Shown: one piece after another, positions 1 through 6,768 of the stretch
How the letters are laid out: every line of letters starts with the position of its first letter
Position numbering within the stretch: position 1 is the stretch's first letter
Assembly: GCA_964633205.1 (NCBI GenBank)
Contig: CAZWFN010000156.1
Location: 1-13,768 of the forward strand
DNA length: 13,768 bases
From: CAYVQE01 sp964633205
GTDB taxonomy: Bacteria; Myxococcota; B64-G9
Direction: 5' to 3'
Notes under the pieces: model-generated
Seen by the model: the letters and a program-made list of their open reading frames with translations, nothing else
Told to the model about the DNA's origin: nothing
Databases searched by the model: none
Program-made: the position numbers and the translations under genes

Positions 1-23
1 TCCTGGCCCGGCAGCTAGACGTA

Positions 24-44
24 GCGCTGTTTTGCTGACAGCGC
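24..44. other. Inverted repeat, 7-bp stem
   Basis: Arms GCGCTGT (24-30) and ACAGCGC (38-44) are perfect reverse complements around a 7-base loop. There is no T-tract after it, so it is not a standard intrinsic terminator. It could be the end of the transcript entering from the left, or a protein-binding site upstream of the promoter at 68-96. The gene to the left is outside the window. Confidence 0.4.
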
Positions 45-67
45 GGATGGCTCCGACCGGACGGCGG

Positions 68-96
68 TTGACCGCTCCCGCCCGAGGTGCTAAGAA
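68..96 (+). promoter_or_regulatory. Candidate sigma70-like promoter for the 175-3927 operon
   Basis: TTGACC (68-73) matches the -35 consensus at 5 of 6 bases and is followed after exactly 17 bases by TAAGAA (91-96), which matches the -10 consensus at 3 of 6. The predicted start near 103 would leave a leader of about 70 bases before the ATG at 175. This is the only good -35 element in the 174-base upstream region, but the -10 is weak. Confidence 0.4.
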
Positions 97-174
97 CGCG
101 AAAAGCGTAGAACATCAGATGCACATTGTCTTCGTTCGGGTGAAAAGACGCAAGCCTTCGCGCAGGAGGCCCCC

Positions 175-1629
175 ATGTGGCGCCGGGTTGGAGCTTCGAT
201 CGGTATCGCCGGAGTGTTGTTCGCGGTGGTCGGTTGCGACCTGTTCAAGTCGGAGCCGCCGCCGCAGGAGCAAGCCCAACAGCTGTACAACCAGGGCAAG
301 AAGCTGGCCGCGGCCGACAATTGGACCGCAGCGGCCCGAAAGTTCGGTCGCGCTTGCCAGCTGGATCCGTCCCGCGGCGAGTACTTCTTGCAGCACGGGC
401 TGGCGCTGGCCGAGCAGGGCGAGGTGGGCCAGGCGGTCATGACCCTGAGCAAGGCCAAGGAGATGCTGCCCGAGTCGACCGAGCCGAGCTGGCGGCTGGG
501 GTTGCTGTACGAACGGCTGGGCAAGCCGGAGCAGGCGCTCAAGTATTTTCGCCAGATCCTCAAGCAGGACGACGACGACGTCGAGCTGCACAAGAAACTG
601 ACCGAGATCTACATCAAGCTGAATCGTTTTTCGGAAGCCGAGCGCAGCCTGCGCAAGCTGCGGGTGCTCAATCCGGGCGACGTCGAGATCATCACCCTGC
701 AGGCCGACGTCATGCTGCGCCAGGGCGAGGACGACAAGGCGCTGAAGAAGCTGCAGGAGGCGGCCGCGCTGGCCCCGGACAACGCCCGGGTGCACCGCAC
801 CCTGGGCAAGCACCTGGCCAAGAACCACAAGTTCGAGGCGGCGGTCAAGGAGTACGAGGTGGCGCTGGGCCTGGATGAGCAAGACATCGCCACCCGCATC
901 GCAGCCGGCGAGGCCTACCTGCAGCTCAACCAACCCGACGAGGCCGAGAAGCACTTCCAGAAGGTGCTCGAGCGCGAGAAGAACAACCTGAATGCCATGG
1001 TGGGCATGGGCCACGTGTTGAAGCAGCGCGGCGAGTTCGACAAGGCCCTGGTGGCGGTCGACGACGCGGTGGCCATCAAGCCCAGCTTCCTCAAGGGCCA
1101 CCTGGCCCTGGGGGAGATCTTCCTGGCCCGAGGCGACGCCGACGACGCAATCAAGGCGTTCAAGCGGGCGGTGGAGATCAACCGCGCCTCGCCGCAGGCG
1201 CGCATGAAGCTGGCCCAGATCTTCCGCGAGCAGGGCAAGCTGATCGAGGCCATCAGCCAGCTGGAGATGGTGCGGGCGTATCGACCCGATGACGACTCCG
1301 TCAAGCGGATGCTGGCCGCACTGTATGCTGCCAACGGTTCCAGCCTGAACACCGCGCTCGAGTACGCCGAGGACATCCTGGCCGAGAGCCAGGCCGACGT
1401 CGAGATGCTCAAGGTCAAGGCCGAGATCCTGTTCCACAAGGAGCGCCACGAAGCGGCGCTGGAGGTGGCCGAGCGGGCCTTGGACATCGCCATCGACGAC
1501 CCCGAGCTGCTCGAGCTGCGGGCCAAGATCGCCGACGCCCGGCGGTCGAGCCGCAAGCCGGTCGAGCGCCGCAAGCGGCGCAAGCGCAAGGGCGGGGGCA
1601 GCACCATCGAGTTCATCCGACCGGACTGA
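175..1629 (+). CDS. TPR-repeat lipoprotein
   Basis: Predicted envelope lipoprotein of 484 residues that should act as a protein-binding scaffold. The N-terminus has two Arg, a hydrophobic stretch and a lipobox ending VVGC, so Cys21 is the likely lipidated residue; Asp22 follows it, which in E. coli is an inner-membrane retention signal (its meaning here is unknown). Residues 35-443 form twelve consecutive tetratricopeptide repeats, eleven of 34 residues and one of 35 (375-409), without breaks. Residues 456-475 are a strongly basic Arg/Lys tail. The ATG at 175 has a good AGGAGG upstream (165-170) and is the only start that keeps the signal peptide. First gene of a probable operon: the hydrolase starts 35 bases after its stop. 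TPR proteins of this kind often organise envelope or secretion complexes; the partner cannot be told from sequence. Confidence 0.9.
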   Translation: MWRRVGASIGIAGVLFAVVGCDLFKSEPPPQEQAQQLYNQGKKLAAADNWTAAARKFGRACQLDPSRGEYFLQHGLALAEQGEVGQAVMTLSKAKEMLPESTEPSWRLGLLYERLGKPEQALKYFRQILKQDDDDVELHKKLTEIYIKLNRFSEAERSLRKLRVLNPGDVEIITLQADVMLRQGEDDKALKKLQEAAALAPDNARVHRTLGKHLAKNHKFEAAVKEYEVALGLDEQDIATRIAAGEAYLQLNQPDEAEKHFQKVLEREKNNLNAMVGMGHVLKQRGEFDKALVAVDDAVAIKPSFLKGHLALGEIFLARGDADDAIKAFKRAVEINRASPQARMKLAQIFREQGKLIEAISQLEMVRAYRPDDDSVKRMLAALYAANGSSLNTALEYAEDILAESQADVEMLKVKAEILFHKERHEAALEVAERALDIAIDDPELLELRAKIADARRSSRKPVERRKRRKRKGGGSTIEFIRPD

Positions 1630-1663
1630 ACCGCCGGCCGCAGCGGCTCGTCGCGGAGGGCCC

Positions 1664-2545
1664 TTGGACCACTACACCGAGACCACCGTCGCCAGCTTCG
1701 ACGGCACCCCCATCTGGTACCGCCGCATCGGCAGCGGCGAGCCGACCCTGGTGCTGTGCGACGGTGTCGGTTGTGACGGCTACGTCTGGAAGTACTTCAT
1801 CCCGCATTTCGAGGATCGCTACCGCCTGGTCCACTGGCACTACCGGGGCCACGGCCGCAGCGGCAAACCGCGAGATCCGGCCGACCTCGGCATCGAGGAG
1901 TGCGCCGAGGACTGTCGCGCGGTGCTGGATCAGGTGGGCACCGAGGGGCCGGTGGTGCTGCTCGGCCACAGCATGGGGGTGCAGGTCATCCTGGAGTTCT
2001 ACCACCGCTATCCCGACCGGGTCAGCGCCCTGATTCCGGTCACCGGCTCTTATGGCAAGGCCATCGACTACGTGCACGACAGCGGTCTGGTCAAACGGCT
2101 GTTCCCGCTGCTGCGCTACGCGGCCAGCGGCCGGCTGCGGCCGTGGCTGACCCGCGGCTGGCGGCGCTTGGTCAACAGCGAGCTGGCCTACTGGTACTCC
2201 TGCACTTTCGAGATCAACGAGGGGCTGATCCGACGCGAGGACTTTTTTCCCTACCTGGAGCATCTGAGCCGGATGGACCCCGAGGTGTTCCTGCGCACCC
2301 TGGCCGGCGCGGCGCGGCACACGGCCGAGCCCTACCTGTCCGAGATCAAGGTGCCGACCCTGATCGTGGCCGGGGAAGCCGATCAGTTCACGCCTTACTG
2401 GCTGTCGCGCCGCATGCACGCCATGATCCCCAACGCCCAGCTGTTGACCTTGCCCATGGGCAGCCACACCGGCGCCATCGAGCTGCCGGAGCTGACCAAC
2501 CTGCGCATCGACAAGTTCCTCGCCGAGTTCGAGGGAAAATGTTGA
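1664..2545 (+). CDS. Alpha/beta-fold hydrolase
   Basis: A 293-residue alpha/beta hydrolase with a complete catalytic triad: Ser103 in the nucleophile elbow GHSMG, Asp240 in GEADQFTP and His268 in MGSHTG. The N-terminal strand region 28-40 (LVLCDGVGCDGYV) sits where the oxyanion-hole HG motif usually lies, and 59-66 (HYRGHGRS) is typical of the family. A cap domain falls at about 130-215. No signal peptide, so cytoplasmic. The start is TTG at 1664: no ATG or GTG occurs in frame between the upstream gene and the conserved core, and GGAGGG (1655-1660) lies close in front. Its last codons overlap the next gene's ATG by 7 bases, which suggests translational coupling. Substrate unknown: esterase, lipase or C-C hydrolase activity are all possible. 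Lying between two lipoprotein genes, it may act on envelope lipids, but that is a guess. Confidence 0.9.
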   Translation: MDHYTETTVASFDGTPIWYRRIGSGEPTLVLCDGVGCDGYVWKYFIPHFEDRYRLVHWHYRGHGRSGKPRDPADLGIEECAEDCRAVLDQVGTEGPVVLLGHSMGVQVILEFYHRYPDRVSALIPVTGSYGKAIDYVHDSGLVKRLFPLLRYAASGRLRPWLTRGWRRLVNSELAYWYSCTFEINEGLIRREDFFPYLEHLSRMDPEVFLRTLAGAARHTAEPYLSEIKVPTLIVAGEADQFTPYWLSRRMHAMIPNAQLLTLPMGSHTGAIELPELTNLRIDKFLAEFEGKC

Positions 2546-3927
2546 GCCGACCCACACCGCTCGCCTCCCGGATGGCCTGGCTGCTGGCGCTGCTGCTGGG
2601 CGGGTTGGGTGCCAGCGCCTGTATCGAGGATCTGTTTTTCTCCGAGGACGAGACCGAGCGGACGGGCGCGAGACCCGATTCGACCCCGGACGGCGGCGGG
2701 GCGGCTGCGGCCGAGCCGGAGGCGGGTCCGGCGGAGCTGGCCTTCGCCGGCCACACCCCGAAGGCGGTCGCGCCGCCGGCGGCCGGCGGGGCCTTCGTGG
2801 AACCGCCGCTGGAGCGGCGGCCGCGCCAGCTCCACCTGGTGGTGGCCGGGGCCGCGGCCCGGCCCGAAGCGCTGCAGGCCGCCGCCGATGAGCTGGCCGG
2901 GCTGGAGCCGGTGCCCATCGGCTACCCGGCGGTGGATCAGGCGCCGGGCAAAGCCGCCGGCTTCGTGCTGCTGGCCGGCAAGTTCGCCCGCCGCGACTGG
3001 GCCGATGCCCTGGTCGCGGCCCTCGATCGCGCCGGCTGGGAAGAGCTGCGGGTGGTGACGCGGCGCTACCGGTTCGACCGGCGCAAGCCGGCGCTCAACG
3101 GCGATGACGGGCCGCGGGCCGGCCGCGTGTTCGCCGGCATGGCCGGGGTGGCGGTGCCGCTGCTGGCTGCGGCCGGGCAGGGGGCCGCGGGCACCGGTGC
3201 CGAGCTGGCCGACGGGACGCTGCTGCGGGTGTTGGGCGAGCAGCGGGCGGGCAAGGTGCTGTGGTACCGGGTGGCCCGCGACCAGCAGGTGGGGTTCTTG
3301 CCGGCCGGCCGGGTGCTGGTCGAGGCCAACGTCTTTCCGGCTGCGAGCGGCCGGCGGGCGGTGTTGGGCGTCGACCTCGGCTGCCACGAGAGCCATTGCC
3401 GTTGGGATTACTGGCTGGTGGGCCGCGGGCTGCGGCCGCGGCGCCTGCTCAAGGCGGGCGGCGAGCGCATGCCGCACGATTTTTCGCCCGACGGCCGCTG
3501 GCTGGCCTACACCACCTTCGACCCGTCGATCCTGGTGATCGAGACCGAGGGCGAGCGCCGGCTGGAGCTCGGCCCCGGCATCTCGCCGTCCTTCAGTCCC
3601 GATGGCCGGCGGCTCTACCTGCGCGGGCCGGGCGTGCGCGGTGCGCGCGACGACGTGCGCATCAGCCCGGTGGCCGCCTGGACCGCGGACGGCGGTGGGC
3701 CGGACGAGGCGCCGGTGGAGCAGCTCTACGATCTGCGCGGTAGGCCCTTCTACCCGCGCAAGATCGCCACCGTGCCGCCGCCGGTCGACTTCGTCGACAA
3801 CGGCCTGTTCACCCTGTTCTACCGCATGGGCGAGAAGAACGGCCGCAAGCAGATCCAGCGCTGGGGCGTGCTGTTCACCCCCGCCGGCAAGGTGCTCAAC
3901 AAGGCCGGCGTGGCCATCTCCGACTGA
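2539..3927 (+). CDS. Composite lipoprotein with SH3-like domain and PD40-type repeats
   Basis: Predicted lipoprotein of 462 residues. The N-terminus (hydrophobic 13-26, then ASAC) gives Cys28 as the likely lipidated residue. A low-complexity Ala/Glu/Pro linker covers about 38-95. Residues about 97-177 contain a segment (141-172) reminiscent of a SPOR peptidoglycan-binding domain; this is weak. Residues about 196-262, with DGTLLRVLGE, WYRV and VGFLPAGRVLV, resemble a bacterial SH3-like domain. DFSPDGRWLAY (314-324) and SFSPDGRRLYL (351-361) are two PD40/TolB-type beta-propeller repeats, followed by a variable C-terminal part. Cys282 and Cys287 (GCHESHC) could form a disulfide. The ATG at 2539 overlaps the hydrolase gene; TTG at 2542 or ATG at 2572 would also keep the signal peptide. 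Likely a periplasmic envelope-anchored sensor or scaffold; exact role unknown. Confidence 0.8.
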   Translation: MLSRPTPLASRMAWLLALLLGGLGASACIEDLFFSEDETERTGARPDSTPDGGGAAAAEPEAGPAELAFAGHTPKAVAPPAAGGAFVEPPLERRPRQLHLVVAGAAARPEALQAAADELAGLEPVPIGYPAVDQAPGKAAGFVLLAGKFARRDWADALVAALDRAGWEELRVVTRRYRFDRRKPALNGDDGPRAGRVFAGMAGVAVPLLAAAGQGAAGTGAELADGTLLRVLGEQRAGKVLWYRVARDQQVGFLPAGRVLVEANVFPAASGRRAVLGVDLGCHESHCRWDYWLVGRGLRPRRLLKAGGERMPHDFSPDGRWLAYTTFDPSILVIETEGERRLELGPGISPSFSPDGRRLYLRGPGVRGARDDVRISPVAAWTADGGGPDEAPVEQLYDLRGRPFYPRKIATVPPPVDFVDNGLFTLFYRMGEKNGRKQIQRWGVLFTPAGKVLNKAGVAISD

Positions 3928-3932
3928 GACGC

Positions 3933-3962
3933 CTGGCCGCTACGGTGGGCAGCAGCGGTCAG
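3933..3962 (+). terminator. Possible hairpin ending the 175-3927 operon
   Basis: CTGGCCGCT (3933-3941) can pair with AGCGGTCAG (3954-3962), nine pairs including one G-U, around a 12-base loop. It lies 5 bases after the operon's stop codon and just covers the stop of the convergent gene. No T-run follows, so if it ends transcription it is either factor-assisted or only a 3'-end-protecting hairpin. Confidence 0.3.
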
Positions 3963-4867
3963 AAGGGCTGGTGGTGGCGCTGCTCGAAGCCGACGAAGAA
4001 GACGAAGTTGACCAACGGGTCGTACTCGGTCTTGCTGCCGTCGATGGCCGTGAAGCGGTAGGCCTGGGTGAACGGCACCCGGACGGCCAGGCCGAGCTGC
4101 AGCCCGTCGAGGTAGAGCCGGGCGCCCAGCGCGCCCCACAGGCCGCCGGCGTCGCCGGGAAACAGCTGGCCGGTGGTGTCGTGCAGGCCGCCGAACTCCA
4201 ACGTGATCGACACCAGCTCGTGCGGCTGGCTGCCCAGCGCAGCACCCCACTGCACCAGCAGGTGGTACTGGCCGCCGAGGGTGATCACGTTGGGCAGGGC
4301 CAGCTCCAGTTCCAGAAAGACCATCGGCTTGCCGATGGCGAACTGCACCACCGGCCGGTAGGTGAAGGCCACCAGCCACGAGGTGGGGTCGTGCAGGAAA
4401 GCCGGGTAGCCGAGCAAGGAGCCATTGTTGTTCTTCCAGATGCCCTGCAGCGGGATGTCCAGCTCGATCCCGGTCGCCACTGCCGCCGGCAGCTTGTAGC
4501 CTCCGGCGAAGGGAAAACGGAAGCGCCAGTTGCCGCGCATGCCGACGGTCGGTCCGCCGACGTAGAAGTCGGCGTCGGTGGAGCCGATGGTGCCGATGCC
4601 GATGGCGATCGGCAGCTCCATGTCGATGATGAAGCGGTTCTTGGCGTCGGTCAGCGCCGTCTCGAACGGGAAGGCCAGGGCGTAGCCCGCGTCGGCCACC
4701 GATAGCCCGAGCTCCACGCCGCCGAAGCGGTGCGGGCTGGTGGGGCCGTCCAGGGTGAAGGGAAAGGGATAGTACCAGCCGTGCATCGACACGTCGGCCC
4801 GGCTGGGGCCCGGCCACCCGCCCAGCACCAGCACCAGCCCGATCACCAGCCGCAGCTTGTAGCCCAT
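3959..4867 (-). CDS. Outer-membrane beta-barrel-like protein
   Basis: A 302-residue exported protein. Residues 1-24 are a classic signal peptide (Lys/Arg, hydrophobic 8-18, cleavage expected after SRA at 24). The mature part is rich in alternating polar/hydrophobic strands with many Gly, Tyr, Phe and Trp and no transmembrane helix. It ends with an aromatic-rich strand and a C-terminal Phe, as in outer-membrane proteins recognised by the BAM machinery. The start at 4867 is supported by AGGAGGGA (4882-4875 on this strand) with a 7-base spacer. It is transcribed alone, convergent with the lipoprotein operon and divergent from the ThDP enzyme. I do not recognise a specific family; it could be a pore, or a structural or adhesin barrel. 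Confidence 0.8.
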   Translation of the reverse strand: MGYKLRLVIGLVLVLGGWPGPSRADVSMHGWYYPFPFTLDGPTSPHRFGGVELGLSVADAGYALAFPFETALTDAKNRFIIDMELPIAIGIGTIGSTDADFYVGGPTVGMRGNWRFRFPFAGGYKLPAAVATGIELDIPLQGIWKNNNGSLLGYPAFLHDPTSWLVAFTYRPVVQFAIGKPMVFLELELALPNVITLGGQYHLLVQWGAALGSQPHELVSITLEFGGLHDTTGQLFPGDAGGLWGALGARLYLDGLQLGLAVRVPFTQAYRFTAIDGSKTEYDPLVNFVFFVGFEQRHHQPF

Positions 4868-4891
4868 CGCGCAGTCCCTCCTCGGAGCGGC

Positions 4892-4903
4892 CGGAGCGCT
4901 CCG
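4892..4903. promoter_or_regulatory. 12-bp perfect palindrome in the leader of the 3959-4867 gene
   Basis: CGGAGCGCTCCG (4892-4903) is its own reverse complement, and its half CGGAGCG recurs as a direct copy at 4883-4889, right beside the Shine-Dalgarno of the minus-strand gene. It could be a regulator site, or fold in the mRNA and sequester the ribosome-binding site. In such GC-rich DNA chance cannot be excluded. Confidence 0.3.
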
Positions 4904-4908
4904 TTCGC

Positions 4909-4932
4909 AGTCGGCGATCCCGAACGCCGACT
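4909..4932. promoter_or_regulatory. Inverted repeat, candidate operator
   Basis: AGTCGGCG (4909-4916) and CGCCGACT (4925-4932) are perfect 8-bp inverted arms around an 8-base spacer. The right arm overlaps the candidate -10 box of the minus-strand gene (4930-4935) and the spacer covers the expected start of transcription, the usual place for a repressor operator. The centre-to-centre distance of 16 bp suits a dimeric helix-turn-helix protein. Confidence 0.45.
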
Positions 4933-4958
4933 ATCGCGCATCGGACCGCGGCTTGCAA
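4930..4958 (-). promoter_or_regulatory. Candidate promoter of the 3959-4867 gene
   Basis: Read on the minus strand, TTGCAA (4958-4953) and GATAGT (4935-4930) are separated by exactly 17 bases; each matches the sigma70 consensus at 4 of 6. Transcription would start near 4923, giving a leader of about 56 bases that contains the palindrome at 4892-4903 and the Shine-Dalgarno. Confidence 0.4.
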
Positions 4959-4988
4959 CGGCCGCGGCCGCTGCGCTATGGTGCCGGC

Positions 4989-6743
4989 ATGTCGGATCGC
5001 GCCCCTTCTTCGGCCTGGGGCCATATGAGCGGGGCGGCCGGTGTCGTCGACAGCCTGCGCCGGGCCGGGGTCACCCGCGCCTTCGGTGTGCCGGTGCTCG
5101 AGAACGCCTTCCTGGTCGACGCCTTTCAGCAGGGCCGGGTGGAGCTGGTGCTGGCCACCTGCGAGGCGGCCGCCGCTTCGATGGCCGATGCCCACGCCCG
5201 TGTCAGCGGACGGCTGGGCGCCTGCCTGTTGGGGCCCGGCCCTGGTTTGGCCAAGGCGCTGGCCGGCGTGGCCCAGGCGCGCATGGACTCGACGCCGCTG
5301 CTGGTGCTGGTGGCCGCTGGTCGCTTGCGGCCCGGCGAGCAGCGCCGCCGCCGGGAGCCGCGCTACGACCACCTGGCTCTGGCGCGGCCGGTGTGCAAGC
5401 GGGCCATCGTGATCGATGCGCCCGAGATGGTGCCCAGCGCCATGGCCCGGGCGGTGCAGCTGGCCCGCCGCGGCGAGCCGGGGCCGGTGCTGGTCGAGAT
5501 CCCGCCCGAGGTCCAGCGGGGCAGCGCCCGGATGGAGGGCACTGGTTTTCGGACCATGCCCCAGGCCCTGTCAGCGGAGGCCGAGCGGGCCCTGACCGCC
5601 GCGCTGGAGCTGATCCAGCGGGCCGAGCGGGTGGGGCTGATCGCCGGCGCCGGCAGCTTCCAGGCCACCGAGGAGCTGCAGCAGCTGGCCGAGATGCTGG
5701 CCGCCCCGGTGGCCACCAGCCTGTCCGGGCTGGGCGCCCTGCCGGACATCCATCCGCTCAATACCGGCTTCGGCCCGGGCCCGGCGGGCTCGCCGGTGGC
5801 GGCCGCCGCCTTCGGCGACTGCGATCTGCTGTTGGCGGTAGGATGCAAGTTCTCCGAGGCCGCCACCGGGGCTTACAGCCTCGAGCTGGAGGCGCCGCTG
5901 GTGCACATCGATCGCGAGCCCGGGGTGGCCGGGCTCTACCTGCCGACCGCGGTGGCGGTGACCGCGCCGGCCAGGCAGGCATTGCGCTACCTGCTCGACC
6001 GCTGTCAACCGCGGCTGCGGCCGGAGCTGCGCGAGCGCATCCGCGGCGCCAAGCGGCAGCTGCGAGAGCGGCTGGACGGGCGCGCGCCGTGGCCGGACGC
6101 GGTCGATCCGATCAAGGTCTTCCGGGCGCTGCGCGAGCTGTTGGCCACCGACGACGTGCTGGTGCTCGATGCCGGGCGGCACGCCTACTTCGGCTTCGCC
6201 GGCTATCCGGTGCAGGCGCCGCGCAGCTTGATCGCGCCGGTGGACTACCGCGCCACCGGCTTCTCGCTGCCGGCGGCGGTGGCCGCCGCGCTCGAGCGAC
6301 CCGACGGCCGGGTGGTGGCCTGCGTCGGCGAGGGCGGCTTCATCCAGTCGCACCAGGAGCTGCTGACCGCCCGGCGCTGCAACGTCGCACCGCTGGTGCT
6401 GCTGTTCGCCGACCAGCATCTGGCTCCGGTGCGCGGTCCGCAGCAACGGGTGATCGGCCGCGAGACGGCGGTCGATCTGATCCCGGTCGACTACGAGGCG
6501 CTGAGCGCGTCGTTGGCCGTCGGCTACCGCTGCATCCGCCGCGACGCCGAGCTGGCCGAGGGGCTACGCGAGGCGCTGTGCACCGAGGCACCGGTGGTGG
6601 TCGAGTTGCGGGTGGATTACCGCGAGCCGGCCCGCTTGCTGCAGGCGCTGCAGCACGATGGAGCCGATCCCACCGGCCGCGGCTCGCTGCGCCAGGGCCT
6701 GCGCCAGGTATTCCGGCGCCTGTTGGGCCGCGGCGACGATTGA
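4989..6743 (+). CDS. ThDP-dependent enzyme, acetolactate synthase large-subunit-like, divergent cofactor site
   Basis: Member of the acetolactate synthase / pyruvate oxidase superfamily, 584 residues, the usual length, with the three domains in order: PYR-binding (about 13-180), central (about 200-335) and PP-binding (about 375-550). The cofactor-activating glutamate is kept as Glu59 in TCEAAAASMADAHARVSGR. In the PP domain the GDG-X24-NN motif reads GEG (447-449) then AD (474-475): the metal ligands are Glu448 and Asp475 instead of Asp and Asn. The residue 25 before Glu448, normally the Met that bends ThDP into its V shape, is Thr423. A short Arg-rich tail follows (564-582). ATG 4989 is chosen; ATG 5025 is possible, and TTG 4953 would lie in the opposite promoter. 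No regulatory subunit or ilv gene is nearby, so it is probably not the valine/isoleucine enzyme. Decarboxylase, ligase or a non-catalytic role are open. Confidence 0.85.
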   Translation: MSDRAPSSAWGHMSGAAGVVDSLRRAGVTRAFGVPVLENAFLVDAFQQGRVELVLATCEAAAASMADAHARVSGRLGACLLGPGPGLAKALAGVAQARMDSTPLLVLVAAGRLRPGEQRRRREPRYDHLALARPVCKRAIVIDAPEMVPSAMARAVQLARRGEPGPVLVEIPPEVQRGSARMEGTGFRTMPQALSAEAERALTAALELIQRAERVGLIAGAGSFQATEELQQLAEMLAAPVATSLSGLGALPDIHPLNTGFGPGPAGSPVAAAAFGDCDLLLAVGCKFSEAATGAYSLELEAPLVHIDREPGVAGLYLPTAVAVTAPARQALRYLLDRCQPRLRPELRERIRGAKRQLRERLDGRAPWPDAVDPIKVFRALRELLATDDVLVLDAGRHAYFGFAGYPVQAPRSLIAPVDYRATGFSLPAAVAAALERPDGRVVACVGEGGFIQSHQELLTARRCNVAPLVLLFADQHLAPVRGPQQRVIGRETAVDLIPVDYEALSASLAVGYRCIRRDAELAEGLREALCTEAPVVVELRVDYREPARLLQALQHDGADPTGRGSLRQGLRQVFRRLLGRGDD

Positions 6744-6744
6744 G

Positions 6745-6757
6745 CCTCGGCTCGAGG
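6745..6757. terminator. Small hairpin between convergent genes
   Basis: CCTCG (6745-6749) and CGAGG (6753-6757) form a 5-bp stem with a 3-base loop, directly after the stop of the ThDP enzyme gene and 12 bases before the stop of the convergent lipoprotein gene. No T-run on either strand, so support as a terminator is weak. Confidence 0.2.
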
Positions 6758-6768
6758 GCACTTCCAAC

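Noticed and set aside
32..442. Plus-strand open frame of 136 codons at the left end
   Set aside because: Arg/Ser-rich shadow overlapping the TPR lipoprotein, with no family features and no good ribosome-binding site.
115..1449. Long open frame on the minus strand (444 codons) opposite the TPR gene
   Set aside because: Composition is Leu/Gln/Val/His-rich low complexity typical of antisense frames in GC-rich DNA; the plus strand has a lipobox, RBS and regular TPR periodicity.
3602..4705. Plus-strand open frame of 367 codons across the convergent gene
   Set aside because: It overlaps the end of the lipoprotein gene and the antisense of a gene with a clear signal peptide and RBS; its product has no recognisable pattern.
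4953..4988. TTG at 4953 as start of the ThDP enzyme
   Set aside because: It lies within the candidate -35 of the divergent gene and adds 12 residues with no conserved look; ATG 4989 or 5025 fits the family better.
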